Part shown: piece by piece, positions 47,151 to 57,599 of the stretch
Numbering within the stretch: the first letter of the stretch is position 1
How the letters are laid out: every line of letters begins with the position of its first letter
Origin: Takakia lepidozioides
Taxonomy: Eukaryota > Streptophyta > Takakiopsida > Takakiales > Takakiaceae
Reading direction: 5' to 3'
NCBI GenBank assembly: GCA_030704615.1
Contig: CM060731.1
Coordinates: 33,170,001 to 33,234,000 of the forward strand
Length of the DNA stretch: 64,000 bases
Notes under the pieces: generated by a model
Seen by the model: only the letters and a program-made list of their open reading frames with translations
Databases searched by the model: none
Told to the model about the DNA's origin: nothing
Position numbers and translations under genes: made by a program

Positions 47151-50100
47151 AGTCGCCGACCTGAAGACCACATTGTGAAGGAGGTACATGTTGCATCTTT
47201 AAGTAGAGAAGAGGCCATAGATGGATTTGTCAAGGCGTCCTTGCTGCTGACCTCGGATATTGTTGTGCCTCCGAAACCCGCACCTGTTCCATGCCCAGGA
47301 CTCACCTATCTAATGAAGTATGGCTTGCTGCCCGAGGGATTCCCTTCTCTGGATGATGCTTCTTTCCCGGACCGCCTTGTTGCACTTATTGGGAAATTCG
47401 AGTTTTCAGACCAAATGATAGGCACTGCCTTTGGTCAATGGTGGCTTAAGGCACGGGTATGTACACCTTCTTTCTGGTCCGCACCTTCTTTTACATGTTC
47501 CTTTCCTTCATGATGCGTGTCTCTACAATTTGTTTGAAGTTCCGAGCTGTAGTAAGTTTACTATGACTGCTGAAATGAACCTTGCATCTCGGGGGCCGTC
47601 CTGGAGTATGTCGTGAGCATATTGCTTAGTTGAATGAATGCCAACGTGTGTTTGCACATCACAACTATACCAAGGCATTGCTGGATTATGAACTCAAATT
47701 GGTTGCAGCTCAGTCTCAGTTGGAGGCTCGTAGAAGGCTGTTCGTGGATGAGAACATTGCAAAATGGGATAGAGAGCAATATGACGTCAAACAGGAGGGA
47801 GTCTGGGGCTGGTCCCCTCTGTACCAAATTATTACAGAAGGTGAGATCCCTGAGGTGTTGCCCATTATGTTCACACATGAAGAGGACGAAGCCGAGAGGT
47901 TGATGGTCAATCTGGTCTCAGCTCGGAAAATGCTCCACCTCCAAAGGTGCCGCTAATCATACGGATATTGCATCAGATTTGGATGTGTCAAGTTCACAAG
48001 AGATCACCTCTTTCCATTCCCCAAAACCTGGTTTTGGAAAGCCTACAACACCATCTTCTGAATACGCAGGATGGTCATGGTGCCCTCAGAAATGCCAGTG
48101 ACAACTTCCTCAAGATTGGATATTTTCTGTACGGTGCCGTGCCCCCATATGAGGAAGCCTGGATTATGGTGCAGGGGGCGGTTGCAGCCCTTGTGGGTGT
48201 GAGCAATGAGGACTGCGATGGAGTTGTTCATGAATTGGAAGAGTTCATGCGTGAGGTCCGCTGCAGACCTGTGCGTGACCTCGTTGTACTTAATCCGAGT
48301 GCCTCCAAGATGTTATGGTGTGGGAGTGCAACAAGTGAGGGTGCAGGGGCCAGGAAAAAATTCGTGCAAGACTTCATTCATATTCTGGGACATCGGGAGG
48401 AAGTCGACATTGGGATGGCTTCCTTGGCCACCAGGTCTGTATTGGCCTTACATTTTGCTGCGATATGCATATTAGATTGTCCTGCTTAGTAACAATGTTA
48501 ATGTGCTTGTTTTCACCTGTTTGCAAATGTCACTATAACATATACTAAATGCATTCATACTTCTGCATGTTCTTTAGATTACGGGGAATCCAGCATACAT
48601 GAGAACAGCCCGGCAAAGCCTGCATGATGTCCACATTGAGAGGCATGCAAGGGATGAGGCACGTTTCTCCAAACCTCCACATGAAGAGCGAAATTCGGGT
48701 ATCCTCGAACGTCAGTCACAAGACGCACGAGGTCCACCTCCCAACAATACGAACATGGGGGCACTCATCCTCGCTACTGATATGGCATGCTCAGGCATCA
48801 TTTCTGAAGACATGTCAATTATGCTGGTGGAACATGTGTTGCAGGATCCTCTCCTCCCTCAGCCCAAACACAACACTAATCCTGAATAACCATGTGATGA
48901 CATACACTGCCCAGAACCAGGTCCCATGACTCAACCTGAAATGCAACTAAACACCAGTCAAGTATTCCCTGACTTGTCTGGACCGCCTCCCCCTGTGGCG
49001 TCTTTTACTTCTGAACAAACCCTCTTTCACATGAGTGACTTCAACAGTCCTCCACCCCTTAGTACGCGATATCCGACTGATGAAGATGTCATTGTACATG
49101 CAGTAAGCAATGTCGGATCTTCCGTAACCCCAGCTAATTCACTGGTTAACCATGGGACAGAGCCTCCCACCGCCAATGTGATGGTTTTGGCAGTGCCTTC
49201 GCCCTTGCGTCCTTACCAGCTCCTATTTGTTGGTGATCATACTCCTCACAGTACAGAGGCTACTACACGATTTCAAGGTGATGTAGATGGCAGCGTGCGG
49301 GCATTCGATAAAAACGCAATCTCCGTCACTATTGCCAAACCCACTGCCATCCATACCACTGATGCTGCCAAGGCAAAGGATGCGCTTCCCCCACCAGCCC
49401 TTGCATGCCAGCGCAAGAAAACCATGTCCAGGTAACCAGTACCATTCTGCTTTTATTACTTTGAAGGTCTTCCCTCTCCCGATTCCATGTGCTGCATGTA
49501 CGTTCTGTAGTATGCATTCACACATTGTGCTCCTGGATGTGCAGGATACATGATGGCCTCGAAAATGTATTGTGAGTTCGAAGCCCATGCACCCTTATTT
49601 CCTGAATGATATGGTATACCTTCAATCCTTAGTTTACAAGTCCCCATTATGTGCATAATTATGTGGCCTCATTTTCACATCACATTCTCTGTGCCTTTTT
49701 TGCAGGCTCCGATGTGGTGCACTCGTCAAAAAAACCACTGACATATGGTTTTTGAAGGGCTCGGTGTTCCGGTGGTGCCTCTGAAACTAGAAGATGCAGA
49801 TGACTTGCAATCTAGAAGAGGCTGGATAAGTGATCGTCTCATGGACTTCTGGGTGTTAGCTAAACTGCTTTCTATTCCCGAAGATGTGTGCAATAAAATT
49901 CATGTGTTAGATAGCTTTACATGGATTTGCCTTTGCGATCATTGTGCCAAGTATGGCAATGGAGTGGAGTCTGTACGGACTTGGATGCAAAGAAGATTCC
50001 CTAACCTGAGTTCTGAGGGTGTTGAAGCCGTTATTGTGCCAATTGTGGTCAAGTGAGTTTCATGTGTAGCCATTACCCCTTCTGCTGAATGCGCCTTGCA

Positions 50101-50639
50101 ATCGCACTCTTGCATACAGAACTGGACTAACCTGCTCGTGTTTCCCTGTTCTGCAGCTTTCATTGGAGTGTGGTGATTTTGGAATGGACTCTCTACATTC
50201 ACTTGAATAGCATGAAAACCACACACAAGCACTGGAAGCCATTGTTTACTATGTTCTGGACCATGCTTAGAGAAGAGGGCATCAAAGGTATGAGCAGAAC
50301 CCGTGAGCAGATTCCCCCAAGCGTGAGCAGATTATTGATGCGGACCCTAAAAGCGGGGGAACAAGTGGGCCTATTGCCGTGGATACAAACTCCACTGCAA
50401 CGGCGTAATCTTCTCTCCATCGAACCGAAGACAAACAGACTCCATGACGACAATGTGGCATGAATGTCGATGAAAAACTGTCGCATGACTGTATCTATGA
50501 TGAACGTAAAAGGGAATGGATGAACATTGGATGAGTGTCGGATGAAAAATTGCCCAGATGAGTGAACCATGGATGACTGTAACAATATGTGCGTAGGGAT
50601 CCATGTGTTGTTGAGTTTAAACAAGTGTATTTTAATTTG

Positions 50640-51401
50640 GCGGAACTTAATTCTGGCCCAGAAGACCAGCCAGATTAAGTTGGCGTCAATGCCACCTTAA
50701 TCTGGCACATTCAAAGAAGAAAAAACAAAAAATATTAAAAAAAAAATTTTTGTTTTTTTTAATTTTTTGGAAAACTTGCAAATGAACCCAACCCCTGCTT
50801 TGCAAGCAAAAGACCTGGCGTTCACCCAGCATGGATTTCTGGTCACCTGGAGGAAGGACATGACAACAAATCATAAGCCAAGCAATTTGTAGATGCCATT
50901 CATCCCAAATAGCGCACCAGAAGACCAATCAGATTAAGGTATCGTTGACGACACCTTAATCTGGCACATTCGGGGAAAAATAATAATAATAATTTATTAT
51001 TATTATTATTATTATTATTTGAAAACTTGCAAATGAACCCAGCCCTTGCTTTGCAACAAAAGACCTGGCATTTACCCAGCATGGATTTTTGGTCACCTGG
51101 AAGAAGGACATGACAACGAATCATAAGCCGAGTAATTTGTAGATGCCATTCACCCCAAATAGCACACCAAAAGACCAGCCAGATTAAGGGCCAGATTAAG
51201 GTGTCGTTGAAAAAAATTATATATATATATTATTTTTATTTTTATTTTTGGAAAACTTGCAAATGAACCCAACCCCTGCTTTGCAAGCAAAAGAGCAATT
51301 TGTAGATGTCATTCATCCCAAATAGCACACCCAAAGACCAGCCAAATTAAGGTGTCGTTGACGACACCTTAATCTGGCACATTCGGGGAAAAATAAAATA
51401 A

Positions 51402-51446
<45 letters not shown>

Positions 51447-52110
51447 AACCTTGCAAATGAACCCAACCCTGCTTTGTAAGCAAAAACCTTTTACCCGGCA
51501 TAGATTTCTGGTCACTTAGAAGAAGGACATGACAATGAATCATAAGTTATGTGGTCCGAGCAATTTGTAGATGCCATTCACCCCAAATAACACACTAGAA
51601 GACCAGCCAAATTAAGGTGTCGTTGACGACACCTTAATCTGGCACATTCGAGAAAAAATAAAATAAAAATAAAAATTGCAAATGAACCCAATCCCTGCTT
51701 TACAAGCAAAAGACCTAGCGTTTACCCAACATGGATTTTTGGTCACATGGAAGAATGAGATGACAACGAATCATAAGTTATGTGGTCCGAGCAATTTGTA
51801 GATGCCATTCACCCCAAATAACACACCAGAAGACTAGCCAGATTAAGGTAGATTAAGGTGTCGTTGACGACACCTTAATCTGGCACATTCGCGGAAAAAT
51901 AAAAATAAAATAAAAATAAAATTAAAATTAAAATTGGAAAACTTGCAAATGAACCCCACCCTTGCTTTGCAAGCAAAAGACCTGGCGTTTACCCAGCATG
52001 GGTTTTTGGTCACATGGAAAAAGGACATGACAACAAATCATAAGTTATGTGGTCCAAACAATTTGTAGATGCCATTCACCCCAAATAGCACACCAAAAGA
52101 CGTTACAGAT
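50640..52110. repeat. ~240-260-bp satellite with palindrome per unit
   Basis: About six units each carry a palindrome (AAGGTGTCGTTGACGACACC) flanked by ATT and AAT at 50673, 50932, 51345, 51609 and 51851, with a half-copy at 51190. Then come TCTGGCACATTCGGGG, a variable A/T-rich run, and GGAAAACTTGCAAATGAACC to ACCAGAAGACCAGCC. The A/T run differs in each unit: (AAT)n near 51000, (AT)n near 51405-51440, AAAAT runs near 51900. Confidence 0.88.
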
Positions 52111-52173
52111 GTCATGTTATGCGGAGGCTGCAGCTTGCAAATTTAGTCTCATCTCTGCTCCCCCTCCTGTGCT

Positions 52174-52485
52174 TTACAATAGAGAGGATTTTGTGCAGAG
52201 CAAGGCTAGTGTCTTCATAGACAGTTCTTCCTTCGTTTTGGACTCCGACTCCAGTAGTAGTGGATATTCTTTTCGGAATGAATCGGCTGTTTTCAAACGA
52301 TTTATATTAAAGCACCAAATGGCCTCTCCACCTTCTTTGCAATTGGGTGTCAGCATCTTTCTCGACTTAGGATACCTGGTGAAAGGACAACCACAACCCT
52401 CTGTAGTTGGCAGAGGTTCACTCTGGAGCTTGGGGGATTTGGCAACCACTACTCCAAAATGCTTTTTAATTTTGCAGTCAACCAC
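52174..52485 (-). other. Open frame of unknown meaning in the 2.4 kb element
   Basis: A 103-codon minus-strand frame and an overlapping plus-strand frame (52049-52600) fill the unique part of the element. Neither has a motif I recognise. They may be captured sequence. Confidence 0.2.
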
Positions 52486-53441
52486 AAACTACATTCATCC
52501 ATGTGCCATTCGTCCAACATACATTCATCGCCCATTCATCCGTCATTTATCCATAACGATGATTTGGTATGCATGTTATACTGGACACTACCCGCAATAA
52601 TGGGTCCTCTAAGCCGAATAGGTGTCCGCGGTTATAGGTGAGCACATCTAGAAGCGTGAGCAGAATTCTGCTCACGGATTCTGCTCACTGTTTAGCAATC
52701 CCCCTTAGAGGAATCTCCCTTGACACCCCGGAGCGGAAGGATGGTACTGATGCAAAGCGGTGGACATGCCCAACTGTTCCACAGCAGGCCAACTTATTCG
52801 GTTTGTTTGCGTGTCATTACATTGACTTGTATTTAGAACAAACGTTTCTAAACCCGCAACCTCATGGTGCAGGCCCGGTAAGAGGGACGTTATCCTGGTT
52901 TACATGGTTGTTTGCCGACTGGTTTACTTCGGTAGCATGAACAATGACGGAAGGCACTATGTATAGAAACATGTGTCACCTTCAATGTGCTTCTTTACGG
53001 CAATCAGTTCTCCCTTACATAACAAGTGTGGTTTACTTGTGGCCAATGATATCCACACATGCACATGACATTCCTTGTTCATTCTTTGCTTGTGCATTCT
53101 TTGTTCATCTTTGCTTGTAGCTCACAACAAACTGGTTCCCTGTTGAGGCCGGGCTCCAGAAAAGATATGACCTACAACGAATCATTTTGGATGAGCTTCA
53201 GGGTCAACCAACGCAACGCACCAGCTTCCATATGCACTTCCCCCCAGTCCAAACAAGTCAACAGCTAGTTGCAGCAGCCCCGTCCACCCTCTCACCGACA
53301 TTCCAGCTCCGATCACACGCACACGTTGTAAACGTCCCAGGAAGGCCGCAAAACTGCAGTGACTCTCATTACAATTGCGTACACAATTTAATTTTACTTC
53401 ATTGTGTGGCTTTCAGGCCTTCTTTCCTGCCATCTAGGTAG

Positions 53442-54897
53442 GTGTACAAATTCTTGGCAAATGAATCTTCTCTGCACAAGTGTTCCCTACTTTTGCTCCT
53501 TTGCTTCCAACAACGGTATTGTAGCGATAAGTACTTGTAATTACTGCTAATTTTCTTCTTTTGTGATCTCGATCGCCTACCGTCTCATGCATGGAGGATG
53601 TCGGGCCTTGCTGTTCACAATGATTAGCATGTCATTTTCTTCCAATGATCATTGTTTCTTCATTCCATGTCCTGGGGTTGCATCGGACGGTCCACGTCCA
53701 TCCAGTGGCAGAGATGGGATGTGGACACGTCGTTTTTTTTCAAAATAAAAACTAGGGTATAAAGTAACCACAACCTTAGTGTCCATAACAACTGCTCATT
53801 GCTGACATGGCAGTCAGTGAGGGGCTATTGTAATCTAGGGACGTCGTTTATGTAGTTTGGCCGATGACAACGCATGGGAGGCTACGTTGGGCCACGAACG
53901 AGGGGGAGCGCAATGCAAGTGTTACTTGAGCAAATGAGGAGCTTAGAATGTGAGCCAAACAATGAAGAAGGAGGGGAGCACTGCATGTAGAGTAGCGGAG
54001 CGTGGAGACTGCTTTGACTTACCCAGGACTGCCCTTCTGTTGCCATTGTAACAACCAGGCTTTGTTCTCGGCTATTCTTTGGGCACGGAAGGCTTCGTAT
54101 GTGAGCATCCCATCCTCTTCTCCTGGGGTAAGTGACTCCTCTTCTCCCCCACCATTAGATTCAGCAACGGTTCTTGCTAAATCGCCTCCAGTGTAATCGT
54201 CATTCTTGTGTTTTGGGCTGCGTTCACTATCTGCCATAGAAGGACTCTCGGCTTTTTGCAAAAATAGGAAGAGAGAGTATAGTACTATACCCTACAATGT
54301 CAACATTCAATGCTGATTGATGGATTAGGCTGTAGATACAAGCACATGACAACAAATGGGCTGACGCTTGATGCCAAGAAGAGATGCAACGAATGGGCTA
54401 GGCTGCTGCTCACCACCTTAAAGATATCCAATCTTAAAGCAATATACCTTGTAGCTAGAAGTAGGGTCTGCTAGCTCATTGAATGAGTGGTTAAATCCGC
54501 TCCAAATATTACTACGAAGGTGGTTTGTAGATGATAACAGTCATGTTTTTCCATTTTCTGCACTATCAATCGTCTTACTGCAACAACATTTGCTTGCGAC
54601 CGCTCGTGATGCCACTTTTTTTGGCATCACCTTGAGCAAGGGTTCACCTTGAACCCTTTTTGATTAGGAAGATAACCTTGAACCAACCGTGCGCCCCAAT
54701 CACTACAATTGGGTCCACCTTGGAATGCTGGCCTGAGGTACGGGAACACGCCGAAGCCGCACTACAACTTCGTCCCGAGGCTACACGATTATAGTACGTG
54801 AACGGAAGCACGTAGCTTTTGTGTTAGCCCGCACTACAAGGCAACCCCCTCGGTAGCACAGTTATAGTATGCGCATGCGCTAGGTGCGCACTAGCAC
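53442..54897. other. Spacer with one short minus-strand frame
   Basis: Mostly non-coding. A minus-strand frame 54261-54019 (80 codons) ends MLTYEAFRAQRIAENKAWL, resembling the YExxRxxRIxEN motif found in plant DNA-binding and transposon proteins, so it may be a transposon relic. Confidence 0.3.
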
Positions 54898-55518
54898 GTG
54901 AACTCCCAAAGAAGGCGCACCCTTACACTTCCTGCAAGGGCAGGTGCACTTGTTGATACCATATTCTCGACACCGGGCCTCTTCACATTGCCAAAGAGCA
55001 CCGTCACGCTCTCGACATCGAAGCAGGTGGGCAGCCGCTCTGTCTCACATTTTTTCTCTACTTACACACACAGTCTCTCGCGTTTTTTGCATAAGGAGCT
55101 TTTATACACTACTGACTCCCTCTCTTGTTACTGTTCTCCGAGTTCCTACTGTAGAGAGAAAGAGTGCGCCTTGCGAAAAGCCCGTTATGTATGGAATGGC
55201 CCATTGCGAAGAAGTAGTCGCTTGAGTGCAAATACTCATGTTCACATGGGTGTGGGGGAGAAGGAGTCGAGCGATTTGGAGAAGAATTTGGAGGAGGATA
55301 GTGCTGCGACTTGTAGTGCAGACTACTCCCCAGAGAGCGAGAGCGCGGAGGAGGAGGACGTGGATAGTACTGACAAGCTTGAGCAAGCTCGTCCACAAAT
55401 GACTCCTGCCAAGCAGCCTACTAGGACTGCCACCCCCACTAAGGAGGCTAACAAGATGGCGGTGGGATCCCTAAGACCTCTCGCTTCTCTCTCTCTCTCT
55501 CTCTCTCTTCCAAGGTAA
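54898..55518 (+). other. 206-codon frame, possibly transposon N-terminus
   Basis: The second half is acidic (KNLEEDSAATCSADYSPESE), then Thr/Pro-rich, and ends in a (CT)n run with a GTAAGT donor-like site at 55515. Its promoter side is undefined. It could be an exon of a transposon protein such as a gypsy gag, or chance; no motif is recognised. Confidence 0.25.
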
Positions 55519-55569
55519 GTCACATTACCTTTCGTACGAGTCTTACAAACCTAGTTTTTGACCATGTTT

Positions 55570-57000
55570 AATTCTGTAAGTACGCTGGTTGGGTGGTGGT
55601 GAGGGCACCTTCTTCTTCAACCTATTGTAGCCTGTTTTTCCCTCTCATCAGACTCAGATATCAATGCATGTTAAACCCTAAAGTTAGCTGGTTGGGTGGT
55701 GGTGAGGGCACCTTCTTCTTTAACTTATTGCAGCCTGTTTTGCCCTCTCATCAGACTCAGCCGTGAATGCATGTTAAACCCTAAAGTTAGCTGGTTGGGT
55801 CCTCATGAGGGCACCTTCTTCTTTGACCTATTGCAACCTGTTTTGCCATGTCATCAAACTTGTCCCTGAATGCATGTTGAATTCTATTAGTTAGCTGGTT
55901 GGGTGGTGGTGAGGGCACCTTCTTCTTCAACCTATTGCAGCTGCACTATTGCCTGTTTTGCCCTCTCATAAGACTCACCCTTGAGTGCATGCTGAATTCT
56001 GCAAGTTAGCAGGTTGGGTGGTGGTGGGGGCAGCTTCTTCTTTGACCTAATGCAGCCTATTTTGCCCTCACATCAGACTCCGCCCTGAATGCATGTTGCC
56101 ATTCTAAAGTTAGCTGGTTCCGTGGTGGTGAGGGCACCTTTTTCTTTGACCTACTGTTGCATGGTTTGCCCTCTCATCAGACTCAGCCCTGAATGCATGT
56201 TGAATTCTGTAAATTAGCTGGTTGGGTGGTGGTGAGGGCACCTTCTTCTTTGACGTATTTTTGCATGTTTTTCCCTCTCATCAGACTCACCCTTGAGTGC
56301 ATGTTGAATTTTGCAAGTTAGCAGGTTGGGCGGTGGTGGGGGCAACTTCTTCTTTGACATATTGCAGCCTATTTTGCCCTCTCATCAGACTCAGCCGTGA
56401 ATGCATGTTAAACCCTAAAGTTAGTTGGTTGGGTGGTGGTGAGGGCATCTTCCTCTTTGACGTATGTGTGTTATGTTTTGTCCTATCATCAAACTTGGCC
56501 CTGTCAAATGCATGTTGAATTCTACAAGTTAGCTGGCTGGGTGGTGGTGAGGGCACCTTCTTCGTTGACCTATTGAAGCCTGTCTTGCCTTGTCATCAGA
56601 CTCGGCCCTGAATGCATGTTGAATTCTGTAAGTTAGCTGGTTGGGTGGTGGTACCTTCTTCCTTGTCGTATTGCAGCATGTTTTGCCATGTCATCAGACT
56701 CGGCCTGAATGTATGTTGAATTCTATAAGATAGCTGGCTGGGTGGTGGTGAGGGCACCTTCTTCTTCTACCTATTGCCGCCTGTTTTGCCCTGTCATGAG
56801 ACTCGGCCCTGAATGCATGTTGAATTCTGCAAGTTAGCAAGTTGGGTGGTTGTGAGGACACCTTCTTCTTTGACGTATTGCAGCCTATTTTGCCCTCTCA
56901 TCAGACTCGGCCCTGTCAACTGCATGTTGAATTTCTGGAAGTTAGCAGGTTGGGTGGTGGTGATGGCACCTTCTTCTTCAACTTATTAAATAGTGAAAGG
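55570..57000 (+). repeat. ~103-bp tandem repeat, about 13 copies
   Basis: The unit starts GCTGGTTGGGTGGTGGTGAG, then GGCACCTTCTTCTTTGACCT, and ends GAATGCATGTTGAATTCTG. Copy starts at 55584, 55687, 55790 and 55894 give a period of 103-104 bp; later units vary to about 110. A stray partial unit lies at 57327-57362, beyond a LINE relic. Confidence 0.9.
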
Positions 57001-57074
57001 GGTTTTTTTAAGCAGCGAGACTTTCTTGTCAGATCTATCAACATGAAATTGTACCTGTAAGAATGAGTGTACTC

Positions 57075-57260
57075 CCAAGATGTTGTTTGCAGTTGTTTGC
57101 CGTGCCCATTGATCCCGCGCCCACATTGTTTGGTCAACAAAGGTACAGGAAGAATTCCCTTGGTAGATTTGACGAGAGGGTCTCTCTGCTTAGAAAACCC
57201 CGGACAGTTTAGATTTTCAGAGAGAGGGAGGGAATCAGCTGCAATACAACTTGGTTTTGT
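57075..57260 (-). mobile_element. LINE 3' fragment inserted at the edge of the tandem array
   Basis: The minus strand encodes LNCPGFSKQRDPLVKSTKGI, then LPVPLLTK, matching the 1.7 kb LINE fragment (CPGFSHQRDALFKSIKGIVP). A shortened LINE tail lies at 57085-57125. It separates the main array from a partial 103-bp unit, so it probably landed in the array. Confidence 0.65.
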
Positions 57261-57599
57261 CATGGTTTTTCAACTACAATAGTGGGTACAGATAGGCTTA
57301 CCCCCACTGAGTTTAAATTCAATCTACTTTGCCCTCTCATCAGACTCGGCCCTGAATGCATGAGGGAGGGTATTTTGGAATGGGCAGTGTACATTTTGTA
57401 ATATGGAAATGGATGTGGGACATTGCAAGGTTGCCAGAGAACGACGTTCCATGCATTCACAACATCGGATGCCAAACATTTTAAAGCACATTGTGCCAAG
57501 GTCTATATGCGTTCATTGCTTGCATGCAGGTTCAACTTTTGCCATGCCACTTCATTTTTTCCCTAAGTTCCAACTCTGTGGGGTGGAGGGGCTTGTGTT

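Larger units (their letters stand above)
50291..52687. mobile_element. 2.4 kb inverted-repeat element inserted in Ulp1 gene
   Basis: The left end reads TGAGCAGAACCCGTGAGCAG; the right end, inverted, reads TGAGCAGAATCCGTGAGCAG. Inside both ends lie inverted GGATGAATG-type subterminal words (50457-50575 and 52490-52560). The element separates the His and Gln parts of the protease. No target duplication is evident. Its middle is a satellite array, and no transposase is seen. Confidence 0.65.
47022..53441 (+). pseudogene. Ulp1-type (C48) cysteine protease gene of a transposon, dead and interrupted
   Basis: The long N-terminal region (47022-49435, several exons, e.g. to 47456 and from 47630) is of unknown function. 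The protease part starts near 49745: SRRGWISDRLMDFWVLAKLL is the W..D..id substrate-side start, FHWSVVILEW (near 50160) holds the catalytic His, and YIHLNSMK has Asn where Asp is expected. After an insertion, CPTVPQQANLF then GLFACHYIDLYL (near 52770) has the oxyanion Gln, but the Asp-Cys that normally precedes Gly is missing, so the catalytic Cys is gone. NWFPVEAGLQKRYDLQRIIL (near 53130) follows. There is a TAA at 48887 in a frame open on both sides, plus frameshifts near 48060 and 49750. Such genes are common cargo of plant MULE and CACTA elements. Confidence 0.75.
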
